From Spirochaetales bacterium (GTDB taxonomy: Bacteria > Spirochaetota > Leptospiria > Leptospirales > Leptonemataceae), in contig JACKOY010000016.1 of the NCBI GenBank assembly GCA_024233935.1, positions 31,279 through 95,278 of the forward strand: a DNA stretch of 64,000 nt. Reading direction: 5' to 3'. The position numbers and the translations under genes were made by a program. Below are positions 34,547 through 42,965 of this stretch, piece after piece. Each line of letters starts with the position of its first letter. Position 1 is the stretch's first letter. The notes beneath the pieces are model-generated. The model was given only the letters and a program-made list of their open reading frames with translations, did not search any database and had not been told where the DNA came from.

Positions 34547-35457
34547 TGAAAGTGCCGGCCTGGATGCCGCTTGCGGCCCTTGCCGGCCTGGCGCTGATTG
34601 CGGGCCATCGGTACCTCTGGCGTTCACCGGTTGCGGTACCAGACTTCGCGTCGCCCATCCATCTTGAAGAGGCGCGAGCCCTGGTGGACCGCACTCCCGT
34701 GACGCGCCTGCCTTACCGAATCGAGTACGATAGCGTGGCGCTGTACCGGCCGTCCGTGGCTTCCCGCTACGCCGATGCCCGGCTTTGCGTGGCCAGGCCC
34801 ACCGAAACTCTGGCCGGCTTTCGCATCGTCTACGAATCGGGTCGTGTGCTTCTGAACCCTTCCGGGGACCTGGAACTGGCGGGTGAACTTCCGTGGCTGG
34901 AAAACCTGGACGAAGAGGCGGCCCGCAGCCAGGAGACGCTGCTTGCTACTACGTCGCTCGTATTCGGCCTGGACACGCTTTCGGCCCACTGGGGCGGCGC
35001 CGCTCGTTCGGCGCGCATCTATGGATTGACGGATCGCCTGGTACTTACGCGCGAACAGTTGGAGTCCAGGTCTCTACGCGAAGCCGGTTTTCCGCCATCG
35101 TTCTTAGAAGCAATTCAGATTGTAGATCTACAGAGCGTGCATCGCTTGCGCCCGGGCCTGGCGCTTCTGTCCGATTCGCGCATGCCCGCCGGCACTTTAA
35201 TGGCCTACGTGCGCCTTCAATCCGGCCGTGAGTTTCTGTTTGTAGGCGGGCGCTTTCCGAACTACGATCAGGTCCGTTGCTCCGCCCTGCCGCCGCGCCT
35301 CACTCTTTTGCAGGCGGGTTATGACGCCTCTCCGCTCGCTTTATTTACCCGCGCCCTCGCGGAACTTCCACCGGAGATTGTCCTCGTGCCGGTCATGGAT
35401 CAAAGCCGCCTCGACGATCTGGAAGCCGACGCCTTGATCTTTCGCGCGCGGCGTTAG
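34546..35457 (+). CDS. Membrane-anchored protein, unknown function
   Basis: A 303-residue protein with one N-terminal hydrophobic segment (about residues 5-22, an uncleaved anchor or signal). The remainder is soluble with many Leu/Arg/Glu, including DFASPIHLEEARALV and LSDSRMPAGTLMAYVRLQSGRE. I recognise no domain. It starts on the stop of the phosphohexomutase gene (TAATG) and is the last gene of the four-gene unit. Two inverted repeats follow it before the next gene. Confidence 0.7.
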   Translation: MKVPAWMPLAALAGLALIAGHRYLWRSPVAVPDFASPIHLEEARALVDRTPVTRLPYRIEYDSVALYRPSVASRYADARLCVARPTETLAGFRIVYESGRVLLNPSGDLELAGELPWLENLDEEAARSQETLLATTSLVFGLDTLSAHWGGAARSARIYGLTDRLVLTREQLESRSLREAGFPPSFLEAIQIVDLQSVHRLRPGLALLSDSRMPAGTLMAYVRLQSGREFLFVGGRFPNYDQVRCSALPPRLTLLQAGYDASPLALFTRALAELPPEIVLVPVMDQSRLDDLEADALIFRARR

Positions 35458-35505
35458 CCCCGGCCCCGCCGCAGCACGAGGCGATCTCGAAAAGGGGCTT
35501 GCCCG

Positions 35506-35527
35506 GGGTCCTTATGTTTCTGGACCC
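35506..35527 (+). terminator. Candidate terminator hairpin
   Basis: GGGTCC (35506-35511) and GGACCC (35522-35527) pair across a T-rich 10-base loop, 49 bases after the stop of the membrane-anchored protein gene. No T-tract follows, so it may only be a weak or RNA-stabilising structure. Confidence 0.35.
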
Positions 35528-35545
35528 TCCAAGGAAGTGCGGACG

Positions 35546-35564
35546 GGAATGATCGTTTCATTCC
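35546..35564. repeat. Perfect inverted repeat upstream of the next gene
   Basis: GGAATGA and TCATTCC flank a 5-base spacer, about 40 bases before the ATG at 35604. The position suits an operator or a 5' leader hairpin. Confidence 0.4.
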
Positions 35565-35603
35565 TGAATGAATAGGCCTTTTCTATACGCCGCATAACGG
35601 ACC

Positions 35604-36605
35604 ATGAAGGAAGCATTCGTCTTTGCGTTTTGTGTACTCGCGGCAACCCTTGCACTGAGATTCTACCTCCGCAGGAAGGGCATCGTAAATCCGCGCCCGA
35701 CGACGCGTGCAGATTACTGGAAGACGCTCAAACTGCTGAGCCTTGTCCCGGTTGTCACGATCATAGTCATGTCCGGCTATTTGCTCAAGCGCCGACTGGA
35801 AACGCGGATCTGGCCCATCACAACCATCTTTTATCGAGAAGGTGGACGCCTGTATGGAATGGTCGTGGAGCAAACCAAAGCACCCCCGCTTCCGGTGCGC
35901 AATCGTGCCCGGATCACAACACTGCCTTCTTTCTTACAGCTTCGCTTTCAAAAATTCGACTTCTCGACCGGAGAAAACGTAGATTCACTTTCCTCCAGGC
36001 CATTCTTCCAGACGGCTCTTCTTGACGCTCCGGAAATGCGATATTTAGGCCGGCAGGGGCGCCGGGCCTGGATGCGAAGCGAGGTCCAGGGAATCGTGGC
36101 TGTGAACGCCGTTACGCTGGCAGTGATTGACGAAACCGAAATTGCAAAGCAAAACCCGGATTTGTTGCCGGGTAGCGGCGATTCCGGATTCGACACGTCG
36201 CGGGCCCTGCCATTCTATTCAATCAACGGCACCCGCTACGATCTGTCCGAAGATACACTGGCCCTGCGCCCCTCTCCCTATTCGTTTCCGGTGGCGCGGG
36301 CAATTGATTCGGAGAAGTCCCCGGAAGACATTCGTACGCTCTACTCATGCGATGGCGGAAGTCTCGCGCAGTCCTATCGCACAGAAATCACCGACACGCC
36401 TGGTCAGTCACACCTGCGAATCACTCGCATCAGTCAAATCGGTTCCCAGATTGTGTTGAACGCAACGGTACGGGCAGACCGTATCGCCGGCTTCTGTCTG
36501 GACGCGGACGGATCTGTGTTCGTCGTTTTTGCCACGGGGAGCACATTTCCGGAGTATGCCTGGCAACGCTTTGATCACCGGACCAATCGTCCGGCCACGC
36601 TCTAG
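35604..36605 (+). CDS. Membrane-anchored protein, unknown function
   Basis: A 333-residue protein with two N-terminal transmembrane segments (about residues 3-19 and 44-62) separated by a basic loop, then a soluble domain of about 270 residues, mostly beta, with WMRSEVQGIVAVNAVTLAVIDE and a single CDGGS. It may belong with PA2928-like proteins in other proteobacteria, but this is only an impression. Single gene, convergent with asnS, 93 bases from it. Confidence 0.65.
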   Translation: MKEAFVFAFCVLAATLALRFYLRRKGIVNPRPTTRADYWKTLKLLSLVPVVTIIVMSGYLLKRRLETRIWPITTIFYREGGRLYGMVVEQTKAPPLPVRNRARITTLPSFLQLRFQKFDFSTGENVDSLSSRPFFQTALLDAPEMRYLGRQGRRAWMRSEVQGIVAVNAVTLAVIDETEIAKQNPDLLPGSGDSGFDTSRALPFYSINGTRYDLSEDTLALRPSPYSFPVARAIDSEKSPEDIRTLYSCDGGSLAQSYRTEITDTPGQSHLRITRISQIGSQIVLNATVRADRIAGFCLDADGSVFVVFATGSTFPEYAWQRFDHRTNRPATL

Positions 36606-36698
36606 CCGGTGCGACCAGGGTTCCGGAATTGAGAGCCCTCCGTGGCGCGCGTGGACTGCGTCGGGGTTTGCATGCGTGTGAGTCGAAGGGTAACGCCA

Positions 36699-38084
36699 TC
36701 AGAAACCGGCGTGGCCCGGAGTTCGCGGGAAGGGAGAAACGTCTCGAATGTTTTCCATGCCGGAAACAAATTGGACCAGGCGTTCAAAACCAAGTCCGAA
36801 ACCACTGTGCGGCACGGAGCCGAAGCGGCGCAGGTCCAGATACCATTGATAGTCCTCGAGACTCAGACCCTGTTTGAGCATACGTTCTTTTAGAACGTCA
36901 AAGCGTTCTTCGCGTTCGCTACCACCGATGATCTCTCCCACTCCCGGCACCAGCACATCCATGGCCCGCACGGTGCGGCCATCGTCATTCAGGCGCATGT
37001 AGAAAGCCTTAATCTCAGTCGGGTAGTCGGTTACGATAACGGGGCCTTTCACATGCTCCTCGGTCAGAAACCGTTCGTGTTCACTCTGCAGGTCGCGGCC
37101 CCACTCTACCGGAAATTCAAAGGGCTTTTTCGATTTCTTGAGAATGTCGATGGCGTCGCTGTAGCTGAGCATCTCGAAGTCATGCTCGGCCAGCACCTCC
37201 AGACGTTTGATCAGCCCCTTTTCGATCCACTGATCAAAAAACTTCAGGTCTTCGCCGCAGCGATCCAGCACGTGCCGGAAGATGCATTTCAGAAACTCCT
37301 CTGCAAGGCGCGCATCGTCCTCCAGCTGGTAGAAGGCCATCTCCGGTTCCACCATCCAGAATTCAGCCAGGTGACGGGAGGTGTTCGAGTTTTCCGCCCG
37401 AAACGTGGGGCCAAACGTATAGATATTACTCAGGGCCAGTGCCTGGGTTTCCCCTTCGAGTTGGCCGCTCACGCTGAGGTAGACCGGCTCCCCAAAGAAA
37501 TCTCTCTCGTAGGCAACGCGTCCATTTTCGCGCGGCAGGTTTTCGAGTTCCAGGGTGGTGACCCGAAAAAGATGACCGGCGCCTTCACAATCGCTGGCCG
37601 TTATGATCGGAGTTGGTATGAAACAAAAGTCTCGCTCCTGAAAGAAGCTGTGGATTGCAAAAGAAACCTGACTGCGCAACCGGCCGATCGCGCCGAAGGT
37701 ATTCGTGCGGGCCCGCAGGTGCGCCTGGCTGCGCAGAAACTCAAAGCTGTGCCGCTTTTTCTGCAGAGGATAGTCGTCGGGCGCAAGTCCGAGCACCTGA
37801 ACGCGGCGGGCATGAAGTTCAGTGGCCTGCTTTTCACCGGGGGAAGATTGAAGAATGCCTTCCACAAGAACAGAGGAACCCGTGCTGAGGTGCAGCACTT
37901 CTGACTCGTAGTTCTCCAGCTTCGCATCGACGACAACCTGCAGGCTGGCAAAGCAAGAGCCGTCGTTGAGTTCTACAAAAGAAAAACCGCCCCGGGAGTC
38001 CCGGCGGGTCCTTACCCAACCCCCGGTTGTGATCGATTCTCCGGCCGGGCTCGAAAGTACATGTTTGATGAGTGCGCGTTTCAT
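36699..38084 (-). CDS. asnS: Asparaginyl-tRNA synthetase
   Basis: A 461-residue class IIb aminoacyl-tRNA synthetase that charges tRNA-Asn. The N-terminal OB-fold anticodon domain (GGWVRTRRDSRGGFSFVELNDGS) is followed by the catalytic domain with motif 2 (FRAENSNTSRHLAEFWMVEPE) and motif 3 (GFGLGFERLVQF), ending PRTPGHAGF as AsnRS do. TSRHLAEF distinguishes it from AspRS. I chose the ATG at 38084; an ATG five codons earlier (38099) would overlap the divergent hydrolase region less favourably. No AsnRS-specific leader was seen. Confidence 0.96.
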   Translation of the reverse strand: MKRALIKHVLSSPAGESITTGGWVRTRRDSRGGFSFVELNDGSCFASLQVVVDAKLENYESEVLHLSTGSSVLVEGILQSSPGEKQATELHARRVQVLGLAPDDYPLQKKRHSFEFLRSQAHLRARTNTFGAIGRLRSQVSFAIHSFFQERDFCFIPTPIITASDCEGAGHLFRVTTLELENLPRENGRVAYERDFFGEPVYLSVSGQLEGETQALALSNIYTFGPTFRAENSNTSRHLAEFWMVEPEMAFYQLEDDARLAEEFLKCIFRHVLDRCGEDLKFFDQWIEKGLIKRLEVLAEHDFEMLSYSDAIDILKKSKKPFEFPVEWGRDLQSEHERFLTEEHVKGPVIVTDYPTEIKAFYMRLNDDGRTVRAMDVLVPGVGEIIGGSEREERFDVLKERMLKQGLSLEDYQWYLDLRRFGSVPHSGFGLGFERLVQFVSGMENIRDVSPFPRTPGHAGF

Positions 38085-38131
38085 TGTGGAGAGATGCAAA
38101 AAGAGGTGCCATTTCGAGCACGGTCGCCAGA

Positions 38132-38983
38132 ATGCGGCCCATGCTTTCGTCCTTCAACCATATCTTGCGGTGGCTATTGCCGCCGCTCGTGATCCTCGCT
38201 CTGGGCTATTGCGGCATCCTTCTGTACCTGTATTCCATTCAGGACGAGATGATGTTTCAGCCCACCCGCGAATTGTATGCAACCCCGGCCGATGTAGAGC
38301 TGGCCTTTGAGGACGTAAACTTCGTGACGAACGACCGCGTCAATCTGCACGGCTGGTTTATCACCAATCCCGACGCGCGTGGCACCTTGCTCTTCATGCA
38401 CGGGAACGCCGGAAACATGTCGGATCGGCTGCAATCGATTCTGCAATTCTATCGACTGGGCTTCGCGGTGTTTATTTTTGATTACCGGGGCTATGGCCAA
38501 AGCGAAGGCGAACCAGATGAAGAGGGAACCTATGCCGATACCCGGGCTGCCTGGAACTACCTGACGGAGACCCGGGGTATCGCGCCGCAACGCATCGTGC
38601 TTTTTGGTCGATCCCTGGGCGCCGCCAATGCCGCCTGGCTATCGCGGGATGTGCCGGCCCGGGCGCTCATCATGGAGTCGGCTTTTGTTTCGGCGGCCCA
38701 GGTGGGTAGCGATCACTATCCGTTTTTACCAATCCGCCTCTTGCTGAGATACGGCTACAACAATGAAAGCTACGTTCAGGAAAGGACCATGCCGCTGCTT
38801 CTGATCCACAGCGTCGAAGACGAAGTCGTATCCATTGAGCATGCGCGGGCTCTCCAGGCCCTGGCCCACGCGCCGGCAAGCCTGCTGGAGATCCGGGGAG
38901 GCCACAACAATGGTTTTCTGGTCTCCGAGCCGGACTACTCCCGGGGCATCGCCGCTTTCTTGAATACTCTGCCGCGAAACTGA
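38132..38983 (+). CDS. Membrane-anchored alpha/beta hydrolase (BEM46/ABHD13-like)
   Basis: A 283-residue protein with one N-terminal transmembrane helix (about residues 12-32) and an alpha/beta-hydrolase fold. The oxyanion region is LLFMHGNAGNM, the nucleophile Ser is in GRSLGAA, the acid Asp in SVEDEVVS and the His in GGHNNGF. The order and HGNAGN match the BEM46/ABHD13/17 group of serine hydrolases (esterase, thioesterase or depalmitoylase-like). Start 38132 or 38141. It is divergent from asnS. Confidence 0.88.
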   Translation: MRPMLSSFNHILRWLLPPLVILALGYCGILLYLYSIQDEMMFQPTRELYATPADVELAFEDVNFVTNDRVNLHGWFITNPDARGTLLFMHGNAGNMSDRLQSILQFYRLGFAVFIFDYRGYGQSEGEPDEEGTYADTRAAWNYLTETRGIAPQRIVLFGRSLGAANAAWLSRDVPARALIMESAFVSAAQVGSDHYPFLPIRLLLRYGYNNESYVQERTMPLLLIHSVEDEVVSIEHARALQALAHAPASLLEIRGGHNNGFLVSEPDYSRGIAAFLNTLPRN

Positions 38984-39018
38984 TGGGGGTGATGGCGCGG
39001 GCCAGGGTTTGAAGAGCG

Positions 39019-39037
39019 GTGTGTCGTAAAGACACAC
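39019..39037 (+). terminator. Hairpin after the hydrolase gene
   Basis: A perfect 7-bp stem GTGTGTC/GACACAC with loop GTAAA, 36 bases past the hydrolase stop, followed by TGTGAGCATTTTG. It may act as a terminator; it may also lie in the upstream region of glmS (ATG at 39139). Confidence 0.4.
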
Positions 39038-39138
39038 TGTGAGCATTTTGCCACACTACTGAAATGTATAGACGAACCGCCTGACATTGCGCAGTCTTTC
39101 AGACTTGATTAGGGCGTTGTCGCGGGAATTCTGGCACC

Positions 39139-40974
39139 ATGTGCGGCATAGTGGGCTACATTGGCCCCAAATCGGTGGATTCGGTCCTGCTTGTGGGCCT
39201 GACCCGTCTGGAATACCGGGGTTATGATTCGGCCGGAGTGGCGGTTGTCCACAACGGCGAACTTCAGATCCGAAAAGAACGCGGCAAGATCAAGGACCTC
39301 GAGGAACTGCTTCAATCGCACCCGGTGGAAGGTCACATGGGCATCGGTCACACCCGCTGGGCCACCCACGGCGAGCCCAATCGTCGCAACGCCCACCCCC
39401 ATTCCGATAGCAAGCGCCGGATCGCCGTCGCGCACAACGGAATTATAGAAAACCACTACGAGCTACGCGAAGAACTGAAACGCGAAGGCCATGTATTCCA
39501 ATCGGACACCGACACGGAAGTCATACCGCACCTGGTAGAAGAAGAACTCAAGAAGGGCGTCGATATAGAAGAAGCGGTCTACCTGGCGATTCGCAAGCTG
39601 CGTGGCCGCTACGCTTTCGTTCTGGTCTACGAGGGCACTCCGGAGCGCATCTTCTTTGCCCGCGATGGCTCCCCCCTGGTTTTTGGATCCGGAAAGGGTG
39701 AGACTTTTCTGGCGAGCGACCTGCCGGCCATTATTCCGGCGGCCAAAGAGCACTACATAATAGAAAACGAAGAGTGGGGCTGGATCACCCGCGATCGTCT
39801 GCACCTGTTCAACGGCGACCGGCGCGAGAAAACCGTCGCGCTTGAAAAGATCACCATGGATGTCAAGGACCTGGACAAGGGCGGGTTCGAACACTTCATG
39901 CTCAAAGAGATTTTTGAACAGCCCGGAGTGCTGCGACGCATTATCCAGGAGCGCCTGGGCGACAACAGCGGCAAAGTCAGCATTTCGGAAAAGGCCTCAG
40001 AGATGCAGAAGCTGAGCCGCCTCAGTCGCATCATCATCACCAGCGCCGGAACCTCCTGGCACGCGGCCCTGGTCGGAAAACTTTACTTCGAACGTTTTGC
40101 AAAGATTTCAACGGAAGTGGACCTTTCGTCCGAATTTCGTTATCGCAATCCCATCGCTGAAGGCGACACAAAGGTCGTGGCGATTTCTCAGAGTGGAGAG
40201 ACTGCCGACACCATCGCGAGCATCTACGAGGCCAAGGCAAAGTTTTTGCGTGTTCTGTCTTTCGTGAACAACACATCGTCAACCATCGCACGCGAATCGG
40301 ATGCGTTTGTCGATCTACTGGCCGGGCCCGAAATCGGTGTGGCTTCGACGAAGGCCTACACAGCCCAGCTCCTGAATTTGTTACTCTACTCGGCCTTTCT
40401 GGGCGGCGTGAAGTGGATTCTCGACAAAGACGAGCGCCAGCAGCTTTTCGATGAGGTCCGCAGACTGCCGGATCAGATGGACCAGATCCTTGAGCGCGCC
40501 GACGTCATAAAAGAGTGGGCCAAAGATTTCAAAGAGACAAAGGACTTTGTATTTCTGGGCCGATCATTCAACCACCCGACAGCTCTGGAAGGCGCGCTGA
40601 AGCTCAAAGAGGTCTCGTATATTCATGCTTCGGGCTACGCCGGCGGCGAATTCAAACACGGGCCCATCGCGCTGATCACCGACCAGGTGCCGGTCGTCTG
40701 TATCGCTCCCCAGGGAGACATCTATGAAAAGATGCTCTCCAACATAGAAGAAGTGCGCGCCCGAAAGGGAATTATCATTTCCATCCACACCGAGGGTGAT
40801 GAGACCGTCCCGTCTTTGTCGGATTACAGTTTTCCGATTCCGGCCTGTTCCGAAGTGCTGAGTCCTTTGCTGGCAGTGGTGCCCCTGCAATTGCTGGCGT
40901 ACTATGTCGCTGTCGAACGCGGCTGCGAACCCGACCAACCGCGTAATCTCGCGAAGTCCGTTACGGTGGAATGA
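39139..40974 (+). CDS. glmS: Glutamine:fructose-6-phosphate aminotransferase
   Basis: A 611-residue enzyme making glucosamine-6-phosphate from fructose-6-phosphate and glutamine, the entry into UDP-GlcNAc, peptidoglycan and lipid A synthesis. The nucleophile Cys2 is in MCGIVGYIG; the glutaminase domain has GHTRWATHGEP; two SIS isomerase domains carry TSAGTSWHAALVG and SQSGETADT, and the C-terminal block is DQPRNLAKSVTVE. The next gene starts inside its end (ATGA), and encodes a GlmU-like protein. No glmS ribozyme-like structure was seen in the 155-base leader. Confidence 0.97.
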   Translation: MCGIVGYIGPKSVDSVLLVGLTRLEYRGYDSAGVAVVHNGELQIRKERGKIKDLEELLQSHPVEGHMGIGHTRWATHGEPNRRNAHPHSDSKRRIAVAHNGIIENHYELREELKREGHVFQSDTDTEVIPHLVEEELKKGVDIEEAVYLAIRKLRGRYAFVLVYEGTPERIFFARDGSPLVFGSGKGETFLASDLPAIIPAAKEHYIIENEEWGWITRDRLHLFNGDRREKTVALEKITMDVKDLDKGGFEHFMLKEIFEQPGVLRRIIQERLGDNSGKVSISEKASEMQKLSRLSRIIITSAGTSWHAALVGKLYFERFAKISTEVDLSSEFRYRNPIAEGDTKVVAISQSGETADTIASIYEAKAKFLRVLSFVNNTSSTIARESDAFVDLLAGPEIGVASTKAYTAQLLNLLLYSAFLGGVKWILDKDERQQLFDEVRRLPDQMDQILERADVIKEWAKDFKETKDFVFLGRSFNHPTALEGALKLKEVSYIHASGYAGGEFKHGPIALITDQVPVVCIAPQGDIYEKMLSNIEEVRARKGIIISIHTEGDETVPSLSDYSFPIPACSEVLSPLLAVVPLQLLAYYVAVERGCEPDQPRNLAKSVTVE

Positions 40975-42035
40975 GCCCCGGCGATTCGGCCCTTCTTGTT
41001 GAGCCCGAGCGCCCGGAATGGGCGCCACTCACACGCGTGAGATCGGCCTTTTCGTTTCGAAACGGAATATTTTCTCCGCTGGAACGCTTACGTCGAAATG
41101 GTCGGCGTCGCATCCACTACTACTGTCCCCACGCAAAGCGTGAGCAACTGGTAGCCGGATTAGAAGAAATGCACTCGTTGCGGGCTGTTGCCGGCAGCCG
41201 TCTCCAGAATTCGCTGTCGGAGGAACTGCGAAAAGAGTTCGCGACCAGTGAAGAACCGCCCGATCTTTTCAGCCTGCTTGCTTCACTCGGACCTCGCATT
41301 GAGGCCGACCTGTCACTCTGGCTCGCAGGACCGGTGCAACTCGCCCCCGATACACGGCTGGCCCAGGTCACCGTTGTGGGACCCCGCGATCGTCTTTTCA
41401 TTGACGGTGAAGTTGAACTACTGCCGGGCGTGGTCATCGACACGCGGGAAGGCAGCGTAATTCTTTCGGACGGCGTACGCGTCAGTTCTTTCAGTTACCT
41501 GGCCGGTCCCCTGTTCGTCGCTCCTGGGGCGCGCCTGGACAACGTGCGCGTGGCCGGGGGGTGTGTGATCGGGCGGGAAGTACGCCTGGGCGGCGAAGTC
41601 GAAAATTGCATTGTCGATGACTTTTCGAACAAGCATCATGAAGGTTTTATAGGTCATAGCCTCATCGGTCGCTGGGTGAACCTCGGCGCCATAACCACAA
41701 CCTCCGATTTAAAAAACAATTATGGAAATGTACGCATGCAGGTCGGTCCCGGACTCAGTCTGGATACGAACCAGATCAAATTCGGATCCATCATCGGGGA
41801 CTGTGTAAAGACCGCCATCGGCACCATGCTCAACACGGGTACTGTGATCGATTTCGGGGCAAATGTTTTCGGAGGGCCGCCGCCGCCCTACCTGCCCCCC
41901 TTCAGCTGGGGCAACACCCCCGAAACGCGCTACGAACAGGACCGCTTTGAGGCGGACTGCACACGCATTTTCGGGCGACGCCGTCAGACCCCGGCCCCGG
42001 AAATGTTTGAACTGGCGCGACTATTACGCGGCTGA
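40971..42035 (+). CDS. GlmU-family protein (alternative bacterial type), left-handed beta-helix
   Basis: A 354-residue protein with a C-terminal left-handed beta-helix (about residues 130-310): VAPGARLDNVRVAGGCVIG, SLIGRWVNLGAITTTSDLKNNYG, GSIIGDCVKTAIGTMLNTGTVI. This is the alternative GlmU family (TIGR03991) described in Bacteroidota and leptospires. The first 110 residues lack the GxGTRM pyrophosphorylase motif of E. coli GlmU. It is translationally coupled to glmS (ATGA), which supports a role in UDP-GlcNAc synthesis: acetyl transfer and/or uridylyl transfer to GlcN-1-P. Which of the two reactions it performs is not settled by sequence. Confidence 0.85.
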   Translation: MSPGDSALLVEPERPEWAPLTRVRSAFSFRNGIFSPLERLRRNGRRRIHYYCPHAKREQLVAGLEEMHSLRAVAGSRLQNSLSEELRKEFATSEEPPDLFSLLASLGPRIEADLSLWLAGPVQLAPDTRLAQVTVVGPRDRLFIDGEVELLPGVVIDTREGSVILSDGVRVSSFSYLAGPLFVAPGARLDNVRVAGGCVIGREVRLGGEVENCIVDDFSNKHHEGFIGHSLIGRWVNLGAITTTSDLKNNYGNVRMQVGPGLSLDTNQIKFGSIIGDCVKTAIGTMLNTGTVIDFGANVFGGPPPPYLPPFSWGNTPETRYEQDRFEADCTRIFGRRRQTPAPEMFELARLLRG

Positions 42036-42626
42036 TCACAGTCCGCTGAAAAGAGTAAAGCCGACCGACTGCGCCTGAATCGCCCCGGCTTCGATCTCGA
42101 TGTACTCCTGAAGCCGCTTTTGCACGCTCGCGCGGTCGGAGGCCGCCGTGGAGAGTTCCAGGAAAGCGGCGGCATGACCCTGCTCGGATTGGCGCAGGCC
42201 GCGATACAATCTGGCAAGTTCTCGGTCTTCGCTTTCCAGGGCAAGCCTGCCAAAACGTTCGGCCGAGCGTGCTTCAATCAAAAAAGAAACAATCAGGCGA
42301 TCGAGCAGTTCGGCGCCGGTGCCAAAACGAATATGGCCGTGAAGCAAACCCGCGTACGGATTGCGATGCACGCGGTTCAGGGCGCCACCCCGCCGAAAAA
42401 GAATGCGCGTGACCAAAAGCAGGTGTTGTGTTTCTTCGCGGGCAATCTGCGCAAGTTCGGCAGACCACTCGTTGCCCACGCGGGGCGGACGGCGATTCAG
42501 AAGCTCAAGCGCGTTGTTGGCGGCCTTTCTTTCGAGATGCGCATGATCGGAGAGCAATTCCAGCGGCCTCTGACAAACGCGGGCGGCCCAACCTTCCGGC
42601 GTCGCCGCAAGGAGCACCGGCGCCAT
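42036..42626 (-). CDS. miaE: tRNA-(ms2io6A) hydroxylase (MiaE-like)
   Basis: A 196-residue ferritin-like diiron enzyme: DHAHLERKAANNALELL supplies E and the first helix, REETQHLLLV the EExxH, a second Glu lies in FLIEARSAERF, and SEQGHAAAFLEL is the ExxH. It hydroxylates 2-methylthio-N6-isopentenyl-adenosine 37 of tRNAs. The ATG at 42626 gives the family's N-terminus (MAPVLLAATPEGW); the frame stays open to 42866 but passes through a terminator hairpin, so the longer version is unlikely. It is convergent with the GlmU-like gene, with no gap. Confidence 0.85.
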   Translation of the reverse strand: MAPVLLAATPEGWAARVCQRPLELLSDHAHLERKAANNALELLNRRPPRVGNEWSAELAQIAREETQHLLLVTRILFRRGGALNRVHRNPYAGLLHGHIRFGTGAELLDRLIVSFLIEARSAERFGRLALESEDRELARLYRGLRQSEQGHAAAFLELSTAASDRASVQKRLQEYIEIEAGAIQAQSVGFTLFSGL

Positions 42627-42731
42627 GTCTGTCTGGCGCCCGTCCCCGGCCTCTGTCCGCTTTGCCCGCACAAAGAACGCAGGCCGGCGGTCTTGCACCC
42701 TGTCCAGCAGGACTGAACCGGAGACCCGCCC

Positions 42732-42758
42732 AAAAAAAGGGAGGCCCACAGGCCTCCC
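42732..42758 (-). terminator. Rho-independent terminator in the miaE leader (minus strand)
   Basis: On the minus strand a perfect 8-bp stem GGGAGGCC/GGCCTCCC with loop TGTG is followed at once by seven T's. It points toward miaE, whose start is about 105 bases further downstream, and there is no gene on the minus strand upstream of it in the window. Confidence 0.8.
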
Positions 42759-42904
42759 GAGCCAATTCGATAAGAAACAGGCAGCAAGGCCCATGCCGGC
42801 CACCAGAAAGCCATGCACGGCAGATGCACCCGGGCTGTGCTGCCAATCTGACAGAGATCTTGTCATGTCTCGTTAGAAAAGGTTTGCTCTCAAAGCCCCG
42901 CTCG

Positions 42905-42933
42905 TTGACCCTGCAGCCTCCCGGTCTTATGCT
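42905..42933 (+). promoter_or_regulatory. Sigma-70-type promoter of the thiolase gene
   Basis: TTGACC (42905-42910), 17-base spacer, TATGCT (42928-42933). CGGGAG (42954-42959) is a strong ribosome-binding site, six bases before the ATG at 42966. Confidence 0.65.
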
Positions 42934-42965
42934 GTGATCGGGTTGAAAGACAACGGGAGCAATCA

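Noticed and set aside
38984..39138. glmS ribozyme in the glmS leader
   Set aside because: The 155-base leader has one short hairpin and lacks the conserved core of the ribozyme as far as can be seen.
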